A DNA stretch of 64,000 nt from Nostocoides_A vanveenii (GTDB lineage: Bacteria > Actinomycetota > Actinomycetes > Actinomycetales > Dermatophilaceae). The stretch's first letter is position 1; the number at the start of each line of letters is the position of its first letter. The DNA is taken from positions 124,001 through 188,000 of the forward strand of contig NZ_BAAAPN010000045.1 of assembly GCF_039531165.1 (NCBI RefSeq), in the 5' to 3' direction. A program made the position numbers and the translations under genes. Below, piece after piece: positions 47,428-56,145 of the stretch. A model generated the notes under the pieces. The model was not told where the DNA came from and did not search any database. It saw only the letters and a program-made list of their open reading frames with translations.

Positions 47428-48880
47428 CCCGACAGGATTCTTGACCACCCGCGAGCGGGCCCTGCCCGCCCGTCGGCCCGTCCCGGTCCGGATCATGGAC
47501 TGGAAAGAGGTCTACGAGGCCCAGGATGTCGCCGAGTTGCGCCAGCAGGCCGGCCGGTGCATGGACTGTGGCATCCCCTTCTGCCACGCCGGGTGCCCCC
47601 TGGGCAACCTGATCCCGGAGTGGAACGATCTGGCGTGGCGAGGGGACTGGCGCGATGCCATCGAACGGCTGCACGCGACCAACAACTTCCCGGAGTTCAC
47701 CGGCCGTCTGTGCCCCGCGCCCTGCGAGACCGCCTGCGTGCTCGGCATCAACCAGCCGGCGGTGACGATCAAGCAGATCGAGGTCACCACGATCGAGCGG
47801 GCCTTCGCGGCGGGCGGGGTCGTTCCGCAACCGCCGGAGCGGCTCTCCGGCAAGACGGTCGCCGTCGTCGGCTCAGGCCCGGCGGGCCTGGCCGCTGCAC
47901 AGCAACTGACGCGGGCCGGGCATACGGTCGCGGTCTACGAGCGGGCCGACAAGCCCGGCGGTCTGCTGCGCTATGGCATCCCCGAGTTCAAGATGGAGAA
48001 GTCGATCGTCGATCGACGGATCGCCCAGATGGAGGCCGAGGGCACCCGCTTCCGCAATGGTGTCGACGTCGGCGGCACGGTCACCGGGCAGCAGTTGCGC
48101 GACCGATACGACGCCGTCGTGTTGGCCATCGGGGCCACCGTTCCCCGAGACCTGCCCGTGCCCGGCCGGGACGTGAGTGGGGTGCTCCAGGCGATGGATT
48201 ACCTGCCGCCGGCCAACCGGGTGGCGCTCGGCGAGCGGGTGGAGAACCAGGTCACGGCGACCGGCAAGGACGTCATCGTCATCGGTGGTGGCGACACCGG
48301 TGCCGACTGCATCGGCACCGCGCACCGCCAAGGGGCCCGGTCGGTCACCAGCCTGGAGATCATGCCCCAGCCCGGAGCCGACCGGCCGGCCAACCAGCCG
48401 TGGCCGACCTACCCGATGATCTACCGCGTCGCCAGCGCGCACGAGGAGGGTGGCGACCGGCTCTACGCGATATCCACCCAGGAAGTGCTCGCCGATGACG
48501 CCGGCCGGCTCAGTGGCCTGCGCGTGAGCGAGGTGCGGATGGGGGAGCGCGGCTTCGAGCCGGTGGAGGGCAGCGAGCGCCTGCTGCCGGCCCAGTTGGT
48601 CTTGCTCGCCATGGGCTTCCTCGGACCCGAGCCGGACGGCGTCGTCGCCCAACTCGGCGTCGACCTGGACGGGCGCGGCACTATCCTGCGGGACGCGGAC
48701 TACATGACCAGCGTGCCGGGCGTCTTCGTCGCCGGCGATGCCGGCCGTGGACAGTCGCTGATCGTCTGGGCGATCGCCGAAGGCCGCTCTGCCGCTCGGG
48801 GCGTGGACGCCTATCTGATGGGTTCCTCGCAACTACCCCGGCCGATCAACCCCACGGACCGCCCACTCGCGGTCGGCTAA
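47420..48880 (+). CDS. gltD: glutamate synthase small subunit
   Basis: 486 residues. It takes electrons from NAD(P)H through FAD and two 4Fe-4S clusters to GltB. The N-terminal cysteines CMDCGIPFCHAGCPLGN (about 47-63) and CPAPCETACVLGI (~96) are followed by FAD-binding GSGPAGLAAAQ near 153 and the NADPH-binding GGGDTGADCIG. The GTG start lies inside the end of gltB. A perfect 11-bp terminator hairpin follows the stop. Confidence 0.96.
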   Translation: MADPTGFLTTRERALPARRPVPVRIMDWKEVYEAQDVAELRQQAGRCMDCGIPFCHAGCPLGNLIPEWNDLAWRGDWRDAIERLHATNNFPEFTGRLCPAPCETACVLGINQPAVTIKQIEVTTIERAFAAGGVVPQPPERLSGKTVAVVGSGPAGLAAAQQLTRAGHTVAVYERADKPGGLLRYGIPEFKMEKSIVDRRIAQMEAEGTRFRNGVDVGGTVTGQQLRDRYDAVVLAIGATVPRDLPVPGRDVSGVLQAMDYLPPANRVALGERVENQVTATGKDVIVIGGGDTGADCIGTAHRQGARSVTSLEIMPQPGADRPANQPWPTYPMIYRVASAHEEGGDRLYAISTQEVLADDAGRLSGLRVSEVRMGERGFEPVEGSERLLPAQLVLLAMGFLGPEPDGVVAQLGVDLDGRGTILRDADYMTSVPGVFVAGDAGRGQSLIVWAIAEGRSAARGVDAYLMGSSQLPRPINPTDRPLAVG

Positions 48881-48887
48881 CAGCGGC

Positions 48888-48921
48888 CGGCGCGCCCGTC
48901 ACGAGAAAGTCGGGCGCGCCG
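48888..48921 (+). terminator. terminator after gltBD
   Basis: CGGCGCGCCCG (48888-48898) pairs perfectly with CGGGCGCGCCG (48911-48921) around a 12-nt loop, 7 nt after the gltD stop. Confidence 0.75.
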
Positions 48922-48938
48922 TGGGTGACCGGTGGGAG

Positions 48939-48952
48939 TGAAAGCGCTTACA
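48939..48952 (+). promoter_or_regulatory. cre-like LacI-family operator upstream of pyk
   Basis: TGAAAGCGCTTACA matches the 14-bp catabolite-responsive/LacI-GalR pattern TGWAARCGYTWWCW at every position. It lies 18-31 nt before the ATG, just upstream of the proposed -10 box, so a bound regulator could block or modulate pyk transcription. The regulator is not in this window. Confidence 0.55.
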
Positions 48953-48956
48953 TCGG

Positions 48957-48962
48957 TAGCAT
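48957..48962 (+). promoter_or_regulatory. -10 box for leaderless pyk
   Basis: TAGCAT followed by 7 nt and ATG 48970. This supports 48970 over the in-frame ATG at 48961, which the box itself overlaps. Confidence 0.4.
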
Positions 48963-48969
48963 GGTGCCC

Positions 48970-50412
48970 ATGCGTCGAGCCAAGATCGTCTGCACCCTCG
49001 GTCCCAGCACATCCACCCCTGAACGGCTTCGTGAGCTCGTCGACGCGGGAATGGACGTCGCTCGGCTCAATCTCTCGCACGGTGAGTACGCCGTCCACGA
49101 GGAGATCTACCGTAATGTGCGCGCCGCGTCGGACGAGTCTGGCCGGGCGGTCGGCATCCTGGTCGACCTGCAGGGCCCAAAAATCCGCACCACCCGCTTC
49201 AGCGGCGGCCCCGTCGACCTGATCGCCGGCGATTCCTTCACGATCACCACCCGTGAGATCGACGGCACCCAGTCAGCGGTCGGCACGACCTACAAGGGCC
49301 TGGCCGGTGACGTCAACCCCGGCGACACCCTGCTGATCGACGACGGGAAGGTCGAACTGGTCGCGACCGAGGTGAACGACACCGATGTCGTCTGCCACGT
49401 CGTCGAGGGCGGCACGGTGTCCAACAACAAGGGCATCAACCTGCCGGGTGTCGCCGTGAGCGTCCCCGCCATGTCCGAGAAAGACGAGGCCGACCTGCGC
49501 TGGGCGCTGACGCTGACGGCCGATTTCATCGCCTTGTCCTTTGTGCGCTCGGCCGAGGACATCCGTCGCGTGCACGAGATCATGGACGAGGTGGGGGTTC
49601 GTCTGCCCGTCATCGCCAAGATCGAGAAGCCGCAGGCCGTGGACAATCTCGAGGAGATCGTCGTCGCCTTCGACGGCATCATGGTCGCGCGCGGTGACCT
49701 CGGCGTGGAACTCCCGCTGGAGCAGGTGCCCCTGGTGCAGAAGCGGGCCATCGAGATCGCTCGCCGCAACGCCAAGCCGGTCATCGTCGCCACCCAGGTG
49801 CTGGAGTCGATGATCGAGAATCCGCGGCCCACCCGCGCCGAGGCCTCCGACGCCGCCAATGCCGTGCTCGACGGCGCGGACGCGCTGATGCTCTCGGGCG
49901 AGACGAGCATGGGCGCTCACCCGGTCGCTGCCGTCGCGACGATGGCCAAGATCATCGCGAACACCGAGGAGACCGGGTTTGACCGGATCGCCCCACTGAC
50001 CGCGAGTCCCCAAACCGTCAGCGGCGCCATCACGCGAGCCGCGGCCGAGATCGCCAAGCTCGTGGGCGCCCGCTATCTGGTGACCTTCACCACCTCCGGC
50101 AACTCGGCGCGGGCGATGGCCCGGATGCGCCCCCAAAAGCCCATGCTCGCCTTCACCCCGAGCGCGGCGACGCGCTCGCAGTTGGCGCTGACCTGGGGAG
50201 TCGAGACCTTCCTGGTGCCCAATGTGCATCACACCGACGACATGGCCTTCCAGGTCGACGAGGCCGTCATCCAGGCCGGCCGCTGCCCCGAGGGGGAGCG
50301 GGTGGTCATCGCCGCCGGGTCGCCGCCCGGCGTGGTCGGGACGACCAATGCGCTGCGGGTCCACGTGGTCGGCGACGCGATCTATCACCGAGGTGCGTTC
50401 TCGGCGCTCTAG
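48970..50412 (+). CDS. pyk: pyruvate kinase
   Basis: 480 residues. It converts phosphoenolpyruvate and ADP to pyruvate and ATP. The barrel begins MRRAKIVCTLGPSTSTPE. Active-site blocks are VARLNLSHGEY, FVRSAEDIRRV, and the signature VIAKIEKPQAVDNLEEI with the catalytic Lys, followed by MVARGDLGVELP. The B domain and C-terminal allosteric domain (TTSGNSARAMARMRPQ) are present. I chose ATG 48970, matching the family start and a -10 box. A cre-like operator lies just upstream. Confidence 0.95.
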   Translation: MRRAKIVCTLGPSTSTPERLRELVDAGMDVARLNLSHGEYAVHEEIYRNVRAASDESGRAVGILVDLQGPKIRTTRFSGGPVDLIAGDSFTITTREIDGTQSAVGTTYKGLAGDVNPGDTLLIDDGKVELVATEVNDTDVVCHVVEGGTVSNNKGINLPGVAVSVPAMSEKDEADLRWALTLTADFIALSFVRSAEDIRRVHEIMDEVGVRLPVIAKIEKPQAVDNLEEIVVAFDGIMVARGDLGVELPLEQVPLVQKRAIEIARRNAKPVIVATQVLESMIENPRPTRAEASDAANAVLDGADALMLSGETSMGAHPVAAVATMAKIIANTEETGFDRIAPLTASPQTVSGAITRAAAEIAKLVGARYLVTFTTSGNSARAMARMRPQKPMLAFTPSAATRSQLALTWGVETFLVPNVHHTDDMAFQVDEAVIQAGRCPEGERVVIAAGSPPGVVGTTNALRVHVVGDAIYHRGAFSAL

Positions 50413-50458
50413 GCGTCCGCTCACCGGTCGGCAACCGAGCGCAGTCCGCGCACGCAGG

Positions 50459-50464
50459 TATGCT
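50459..50464 (+). promoter_or_regulatory. -10 box for tRNA-Leu
   Basis: TATGCT ends 13 nt before the first base of the tRNA. Confidence 0.4.
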
Positions 50465-50477
50465 GTCCGGGCACCTG

Positions 50478-50558
50478 GCCGGGGTGGTGGAATGGCAGAC
50501 ACGGAGCACTCAAAATGCTTTGCCGCAAGGCGTGCGGGTTCAAGTCCCGCTCCCGGCA
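50478..50558 (+). tRNA. tRNA-Leu (anticodon CAA)
   Basis: Acceptor GCCGGGG pairs with CTCCCGGC at the 3' end (one G-T pair). The D stem is GTG/CAC. The anticodon stem GAGCA/TGCTT encloses the loop CTCAAAA with anticodon CAA, which reads TTG. A short variable arm (GCC-GCAA-GGC) identifies a class II tRNA. The T arm is GCGGG-TTCAAGT-CCCGC. The discriminator is A at 50558 and CCA is not encoded. The location between pyk and pdtaR is common in actinobacteria. Confidence 0.95.
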
Positions 50559-50614
50559 CGTAGGCGGAATCGCCGCCTGACTCAACCTGGACGCAACCGA
50601 TGAGGAATCGCGCG

Positions 50615-51214
50615 ATGAGCACCCCTGCCAAGGCCACCACGGCAGCCCGGATCGTCGTAGCCGAGGACGAGGCACTGATCCGTCTGGATCTGGTCGAGAT
50701 GCTCGGCGAGGCCGGCTATGACGTCGTGGGGCAGGCCAGCAATGGCGAGCAGGCCGTCGAGATGGCCCTCGAGCTGACTCCGGACCTGGTCATCATGGAC
50801 GTCAAGATGCCCGTCATGGACGGGCTGTCGGCCGCGGACGAGATCGGCAAGCAACGCCTGTGCCCCGTCATCATGCTGACCGCCTTCTCCCAGACCGAGC
50901 TCGTCGAGCGGGCCCGCGACGCCGGAGTGATGGCCTATATCGTCAAGCCCTTCACCGCAGCCGACCTGGCGCCCGCCATCAATATCGCACTCTCGCGCTG
51001 GGCAGAGCTGAAGGAACTGGAGAAGGAAGTCGCCGACCTCGGCGAGGCCCTGGAGACCCGCAAGGCCGTCGAGCGCGCCAAGGGCGTGCTGATGAAGAAG
51101 CTCAAGCTCTCCGAGGCTGACGCCTTCCGGTGGATCCAGAAGACCGCCATGGATCGGCGCCTGGGGATGAAGGAAGTCGCCGAGGCCGTCATCGCGGGGA
51201 TCGACAAGGCCTGA
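50615..51214 (+). CDS. pdtaR: two-component response regulator with RNA-binding ANTAR domain
   Basis: 199 residues. The receiver domain has VVAEDEALIRLDL, the phospho-acceptor Asp in LVIMDVKMPVMDG (about residue 62), LTAFSQTELVERA and the conserved Lys in YIVKPF. The C-terminal ANTAR domain (RKAVERAKGVLMKKLKLSEADAF...) binds RNA hairpins and acts by transcription antitermination. It closely resembles mycobacterial PdtaR. I chose ATG 50615, 7 nt after GAGGAA; ATG 50600 overlaps that site. The kinase PdtaS is not nearby. Confidence 0.93.
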   Translation: MSTPAKATTAARIVVAEDEALIRLDLVEMLGEAGYDVVGQASNGEQAVEMALELTPDLVIMDVKMPVMDGLSAADEIGKQRLCPVIMLTAFSQTELVERARDAGVMAYIVKPFTAADLAPAINIALSRWAELKELEKEVADLGEALETRKAVERAKGVLMKKLKLSEADAFRWIQKTAMDRRLGMKEVAEAVIAGIDKA

Positions 51215-51244
51215 CCTGCCCCACCCGTCACACCGGTCACACGG

Positions 51245-51282
51245 GCGCAGACCTGCGCAAAGGCCGTGAAGAAGGCCACTTT
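51245..51282 (+). terminator. possible terminator after pdtaR
   Basis: Two adjacent inverted repeats: GCGCA-GACC-TGCGC (51245-51258), then AAAGGCC paired imperfectly with GGCCACTTT (51259-51282). A TAGAGT box at 51303-51308 may start transcription of the next gene. Confidence 0.3.
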
Positions 51283-51382
51283 CCGACGGTGCCTCCGGTG
51301 CTCTAGAGTTGGATTTCCGAGGTCGTTCGGTGTTCAACCGGACGCCCGGTAACCATCGCATTCGATCTCGAAGGAGCCGGTC

Positions 51383-51988
51383 ATGCCCCGCCCGCACATA
51401 GTGGTCAGCCGGGCGGGTCAGCGGCAGGTCGGTGAGTTGGCGACCTTGTGGATCGAGAGTGCACTCGCTGCGGGTATGACGCACGATCTGGCCGCCCGGA
51501 CGGCCGGGACCGCGCGGGTGGCGGACGCTTTGCGACGACCCGGCACCGCCGCCTATTTGGCGACCTTGGACGGCCGGCCGCTCGGCTTCGCGGTGGTCAA
51601 CGAGCGCCAGCACGGCCTGCTGGAACCTCCGGCGCTGGCGCTGGACGAGCTCTTTGTCATCCCGGAGGGCCGCCGGCAAGGCGTGGCCGGGCAGTTGCTC
51701 GCCGCGGTTGCCAGGCATGCCGAGAGCACGGGTCACGATCTGGTCTTTGCCAATGTCGCCACGACCGACAAGGTCGGCAACCGGTATTTCGCCCGTCTCG
51801 GGTTCGGCCAGCAGGCCACCCGGCGCGTCGTCCCGACGACGGTGCTGCGTCGCAAGCTGAGCCCCGAAGATGCCGAGGCGCGCGATGTGCTGCTCGGCCG
51901 TCGCCGCACCATCCGAGCGCGGGCCGTGCGCCAGAGCGGGGCAACGCCGGCGCGGGGGCTGGTCCTTCGGCGCCCGGCCGCCGGCTGA
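51383..51988 (+). CDS. GNAT family N-acetyltransferase
   Basis: 201 residues. The acetyl-CoA-binding motif appears as ALDELFVIPEGRRQGVAGQLLAAVARHAE (about 90-118), with FANVATTDKVGNRYFARLGF as the C-terminal half of the fold. A basic tail of about 45 residues (for example LLGRRRTIRARAVRQS) follows, which is unusual and may bind nucleic acid. AAGGAG precedes the ATG. The substrate is unknown. Its neighbours are pdtaR upstream and a convergent thioesterase downstream. Confidence 0.82.
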   Translation: MPRPHIVVSRAGQRQVGELATLWIESALAAGMTHDLAARTAGTARVADALRRPGTAAYLATLDGRPLGFAVVNERQHGLLEPPALALDELFVIPEGRRQGVAGQLLAAVARHAESTGHDLVFANVATTDKVGNRYFARLGFGQQATRRVVPTTVLRRKLSPEDAEARDVLLGRRRTIRARAVRQSGATPARGLVLRRPAAG

Positions 51989-52025
51989 CCCCGCGGGCTG
52001 ACGCAGCAGCGGCATACGGGCGAGG

Positions 52026-52478
52026 TCAGGCGCCCGGCGGCTTGTCGCGCAGTAGGCAAGTGATCCGCGAGGTGCACAGCTTCTTCTCGTCCTCGTCTCG
52101 GATGACGATCTCGTAGGTCACCAGCGTGTTGCCGACGCTGATCGGGGTTGCGACACCGGTTACCCACCCCGAGCGCCCCGCCCGGTGGTGAGTGGCGTTG
52201 ATCTCGATGCCGACCGCGGCACGCCCGGGACCGGCCGCCAAGCCGGCGCCGATGGACCCGAGGGTCTCGGCGAGCACGACGCTCGCGCCGCCGTGGAGCA
52301 GGCCATACGGCTGGGTGTTCCCCTCCACCGGCATCCGCGCCACGATGCGGTCCTTGGCGACTTCGAGCAACTCGAGGCCCATCCGTTCGGCCAGGGTGCC
52401 CTTGGAGGCCTGGTTGAAGTAGCCCGCGAGCTCGGTCGGGGAGGCGGCGGCGTCGAAGGCTGTGGGGTTGTCGGTCAT
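52026..52478 (-). CDS. hotdog-fold thioesterase (PaaI/MenI-like)
   Basis: 150 residues. The hotdog signature is VEGNTQPYGLLHGGASVVLAETLGSIGA (about 51-78), with the catalytic Glu in the helix after HGG. The end has VTYEIVIRDEDEKKLCTSRITCLLR. It hydrolyses acyl-CoA thioesters; relatives act on phenylacetyl-CoA products or 1,4-dihydroxy-2-naphthoyl-CoA in menaquinone synthesis, and the exact substrate cannot be told. It is divergent from polA with only 19 nt between starts. Confidence 0.88.
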   Translation of the reverse strand: MTDNPTAFDAAASPTELAGYFNQASKGTLAERMGLELLEVAKDRIVARMPVEGNTQPYGLLHGGASVVLAETLGSIGAGLAAGPGRAAVGIEINATHHRAGRSGWVTGVATPISVGNTLVTYEIVIRDEDEKKLCTSRITCLLRDKPPGA

Positions 52479-52484
52479 GACGCA

Positions 52485-52490
52485 TAGGCT
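52485..52490 (+). promoter_or_regulatory. -10 box for leaderless polA
   Basis: TAGGCT followed by 7 nt and GTG 52498. This supports the GTG start over an in-frame ATG at 52477. Confidence 0.45.
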
Positions 52491-52497
52491 GCCATGC

Positions 52498-55167
52498 GTG
52501 AGTCGCCTCCTGTTGCTCGACGGTCATTCGCTGGCCTACCGCGCCTTCTTCGCCCTGCCGGCCGAGAACTTCTCGACCAAGACCGGGCAGCATACGAACG
52601 CGATCTACGGCTTCACCTCGATGCTGATCAATGTGCTCCGCGACGAGGAGCCGACCCACGTCGCGGTCGCCTTCGACGTCTCGCGCGACACCTTCCGCAT
52701 GCAGGAGTACGCCGAGTACAAAGCCGGCCGGTCGGCGACGCCGCGCGAGTTCTCCGGCCAGTTGCCGCTGCTGAATGAGGTGCTCGATGCCCTCAAGATC
52801 CGGCACCTGGAGGCGCCCGGCTACGAGGCCGACGACATCATCGCCACCCTGGCGACCCAGGCCGAGGCGGCCGGTATGGACGTGTTGATCTGTTCCGGCG
52901 ACCGCGATGCGATGCAGTTGGTCTCCGACCGCGTCACCCTTCTCTATCCCATCCGTGGGGTCTCGGAGTTGACCCGGATGACCCCGGCGGCGGTCGAGGA
53001 GCGGTATGGCGTGCCGCCGGGCAAGTATTCGGATCTCGCGGCCCTGGTGGGGGAGTCCAGCGACAACCTGCCTGGGGTGCCGGGCGTCGGGCCCAAGACC
53101 GCGGCCAAGTGGATCGGCCAGTTCGGCGGCCTGAGCGGCCTGGTCGCTAATGTCGACCAGGTCAAGGGCAAGGTCGGCGACGCACTCCGGGCCCATTTGG
53201 ACCAGGTGCTGCGCAACCGGCGGCTCAACCAGTTGGTCCGTGACCTAGACGTGGGCGCAACTCTGCCCGAACTCGAGCGGCGCATGTGGGATCGCGAGCA
53301 GGTCCACACCGTCTTCGACGGCCTGGAGTTCCGTGTGCTGCGCGAGCGCCTGTTCGCGACCTTCAACACCGTCGCGCAGGAGGCCGAGGGCGGGTTCGCG
53401 GTGGACGTGGAGACCTTGACCAGCGCGACGCTGGGGCCGTGGCTCGCGGCGCACGCGCGCTCGGGCGCCGACGTGGGCGTGCACGTCGTCGGGTCGTGGG
53501 CGCGGGGGACCGGGGATCTCGGGGCGATCGCGCTGGCCACGACCCAGGACCGGGTGGGTTATGTCGACGTGACCGACCTGACGCCGGCCGCCGAGGCGGC
53601 GCTCGGCGACTGGCTGGCGGATGCCAGCGTGCCGAAGATCCTGCACGACGCCAAGGGCCCGATCCAAGCGCTCGCGGCGCGCGGCTGGACTTTGCGCGGA
53701 CTCTCCCTGGACACGGCCCTCGCGGCCTATTTGGTGCGCCCGGATCAGCGTGACTACGACCTGACCGACCTCGTGCTGCGCCAGCTGGGGCGCGATCTGC
53801 ACAGGGACGCCGGTGCGCAGGACGGGATGCTCGACTTCGGTGCCGACGATGCCGCCGAGGTCGATGCTGCGGGCGTGCGGGCGCTGGCCGTACTGGAGTT
53901 GGGCGCCGCCCTGCGCGATCAGGTCGACGCCGCCGGGGGCACCGACCTGATGCGCGAGGTGGAGTTGCCGCTGGTCGATGTGCTCGCCGAGATGGAGCGC
54001 ACCGGCATCGCTGTGGATATGGACCGCTTGCACGCGCTGGAGAAGGATTTCGCCGACCAGGTCGCCCTCGCCCAGGACGACGCCTACGACGCCATCGGCG
54101 GCGAGCAGATCAACCTCGGCTCACCGAAGCAGCTGCAGGTGGTCCTCTTCGACACCCTGGGCATGCCGAAGACCAAGCGCACCAAGACGGGCTGGACGAC
54201 CGACGCCGAGGCGCTCGCCGATCTCTACACCAAGACCGAGCATCCCTTCCTGGAGGCGCTGCTTCGGCACCGGGACGCGACGCGGCTGCGGGTGACGGTC
54301 GAGGGCTTGCTGAAGTCGGTCGCGGACGATGGGCGCATCCATACGACCTATGAACAGACGATCGCCGCGACCGGGCGGCTGTCCTCGAAGGATCCCAATC
54401 TGCAGAACATCCCGATCCGCACCGAGGAGGGGCGCCGGATCCGTGAGTCCTTCGTCGTCGGTCCGGGCTTCGAATCGCTGATGTCGGTGGACTACAGCCA
54501 GATCGAGATGCGGATCATGGCGCACCTCTCGGGCGATGAGGGGCTGATCGAGGCCTTCCGTAGCGGTGAGGACCTGCACCGCTTCGTCGGGTCGCGGGTC
54601 TTCGGGGTCGAGCCGGCCGATGTCACGCCGGCCATGCGCAGCAAGGTCAAGGCGATGTCCTACGGCCTCGCCTACGGGCTCTCGGCCTTCGGCCTCTCGC
54701 GGCAGTTGACCATTCCGACCGAGGAAGCGCGGGCGCTGATGGAGGAGTACTTCGCCCGGTTCGGCGGCGTGCGCGACTATCTGGGCTCGATCGTGCAAGA
54801 TGCCCGCGGGACGGGGTACACCGAGACCATGCTGGGCCGGCGGCGCTACCTGCCCGACCTGACCAGCGATAATCGTCAGCGCCGCGAGATGGCCGAGCGG
54901 ATGGCGCTGAATGCCCCGATCCAGGGCTCGGCGGCCGATGTCATGAAGGTCGCGATGCTTGGCGCGCACCGGGCGCTGGCCGACGCGGGCTTGGCGTCCC
55001 GGCTGCTTCTTCAGGTCCACGACGAACTCGTGGTCGAGGTGGCCCCCGGCGAAGCGGCCGCCGTCGAGGCGTTGGTGCGCCGCGAGATGGGAGCGGCGGT
55101 GGCGATGGACGTGCCGCTCGACGTCAGCGTCGGCGTCGGCCGGTCCTGGCACGACGCCGGCCACTGA
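52498..55167 (+). CDS. polA: DNA polymerase I
   Basis: 889 residues. The 5'-3' exonuclease domain (about 1-300) has LLLLDGHSLAYRAFFALP, VAFDVSRDTFR and SGDRDAMQLV. The middle domain lacks the usual acidic triad of the proofreading exonuclease, as in other actinobacterial enzymes. The polymerase domain has motif A DYSQIEMRIMAHLSGDE, O-helix RSKVKAMSYGLAYGLSAFG and motif C LLLQVHDELVVEV. Tyr sits at the O-helix site equivalent to E. coli Phe762, which reduces discrimination against dideoxynucleotides. The start is GTG 52498, leaderless. Confidence 0.96.
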   Translation: MSRLLLLDGHSLAYRAFFALPAENFSTKTGQHTNAIYGFTSMLINVLRDEEPTHVAVAFDVSRDTFRMQEYAEYKAGRSATPREFSGQLPLLNEVLDALKIRHLEAPGYEADDIIATLATQAEAAGMDVLICSGDRDAMQLVSDRVTLLYPIRGVSELTRMTPAAVEERYGVPPGKYSDLAALVGESSDNLPGVPGVGPKTAAKWIGQFGGLSGLVANVDQVKGKVGDALRAHLDQVLRNRRLNQLVRDLDVGATLPELERRMWDREQVHTVFDGLEFRVLRERLFATFNTVAQEAEGGFAVDVETLTSATLGPWLAAHARSGADVGVHVVGSWARGTGDLGAIALATTQDRVGYVDVTDLTPAAEAALGDWLADASVPKILHDAKGPIQALAARGWTLRGLSLDTALAAYLVRPDQRDYDLTDLVLRQLGRDLHRDAGAQDGMLDFGADDAAEVDAAGVRALAVLELGAALRDQVDAAGGTDLMREVELPLVDVLAEMERTGIAVDMDRLHALEKDFADQVALAQDDAYDAIGGEQINLGSPKQLQVVLFDTLGMPKTKRTKTGWTTDAEALADLYTKTEHPFLEALLRHRDATRLRVTVEGLLKSVADDGRIHTTYEQTIAATGRLSSKDPNLQNIPIRTEEGRRIRESFVVGPGFESLMSVDYSQIEMRIMAHLSGDEGLIEAFRSGEDLHRFVGSRVFGVEPADVTPAMRSKVKAMSYGLAYGLSAFGLSRQLTIPTEEARALMEEYFARFGGVRDYLGSIVQDARGTGYTETMLGRRRYLPDLTSDNRQRREMAERMALNAPIQGSAADVMKVAMLGAHRALADAGLASRLLLQVHDELVVEVAPGEAAAVEALVRREMGAAVAMDVPLDVSVGVGRSWHDAGH

Positions 55168-55242
55168 TCGCAGACTTTCCGCCCGATGCCACAAATCCCT
55201 CTTTCGCAACGGAAGACTTCTCGCGCGAACGCGCACTTTCCG

Positions 55243-56145
55243 ATGCCCGAGGCCCTGTTTACCTTCACGCACCTCTGGCGGGTGGCGGCCCCGCCGGATC
55301 GGGTGTTCGCGGTCCTCGCCGACCCCGATCGGTATGACCAGTGGTGGCCGCAGATTCGTTCGGTCATCCGGCTTGGCCCGGACGACGGGCTGGCCCGGGT
55401 GCGAAGCCTGCTCCCGCTGACGTTGACCTTGCATCTGCGCCGGATCGAGACGGACGCGGCCGCCGGCCGCCTCGCCGTCGCGATCACGAGAGACCTGACG
55501 GGCTGGGCGCGATGGACCGTGGGACCGGACCGTGACACCGGGGGGACTTGGGCGGCATACGAGCAGGAAGTCGTGGTCACCGCACCGCTGCTCGCGCGCA
55601 TCGCGCCGCGTGCCGGTGCTCTACTGCTCGCCAATCATGAGGCGATGATGCGCTCCGGCGAGCGCGGCCTGCGCCGGCGCCTGAAGGAGCGAGCCTGCCG
55701 GTCAGGGGCGGCCGCGCCCCCAAGCGACGGCGACATCCGCCGGGGTGGTGAGCACCGCGGTCGTGCTCCGCTGTTTAAGCGCGGCCAGCAGGGTGTTGCG
55801 GCAGAAGTTCTCGGGGTGGCCGGTCCACCGGTTGCGCCAATCCGGGCTGGTGCAGTCCCAGGCGTTGGCTTGGCCCATGGTTCCGGACTTTCCGTCGACC
55901 ACGCGATAGAGCTGCAAGATGCCATAGGTGCCGGCCGCCGGCCGCAGCACCTTCAGCATGTCCGGAAGTGCCGTGGTCCGGCGATCGGAACGGACCGGGA
56001 AGCTGTAGCACGGCAGGGCGGGGTTGTTGCACCGTCCCCCGTTGATCGAGTAGGTCAACAGTGGATAGGGGTAGGTCGTCGCGGCGGCCCTGGTGTTGGT
56101 CAGCGGGGTTTCGGTGTAGAGCCGACCGAAGCTGAAGTACTTTGA
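55243..56145 (+). CDS. SRPBCC (polyketide cyclase/START-like) protein with run-on C-terminus
   Basis: Residues ~1-150 form a START-like domain: FTHLWRVAAPPDRVFAVLAD, YDQWWPQIRSVIRLGPDDG, LTLHLRRIETDAAAGRLAV, GGTWAAYEQEVVVTAPLL and the C-terminal helix NHEAMMRSGERGLRRRLKE. These proteins bind hydrophobic ligands; the function is unknown. After about 55695 the frame has no stop and continues ~450 nt antisense to the secreted protein gene on the other strand, giving 300 residues in total. The native stop appears to be lost. ATG 55186 is an alternative start. Confidence 0.6.
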   Translation: MPEALFTFTHLWRVAAPPDRVFAVLADPDRYDQWWPQIRSVIRLGPDDGLARVRSLLPLTLTLHLRRIETDAAAGRLAVAITRDLTGWARWTVGPDRDTGGTWAAYEQEVVVTAPLLARIAPRAGALLLANHEAMMRSGERGLRRRLKERACRSGAAAPPSDGDIRRGGEHRGRAPLFKRGQQGVAAEVLGVAGPPVAPIRAGAVPGVGLAHGSGLSVDHAIELQDAIGAGRRPQHLQHVRKCRGPAIGTDREAVARQGGVVAPSPVDRVGQQWIGVGRRGGPGVGQRGFGVEPTEAEVL

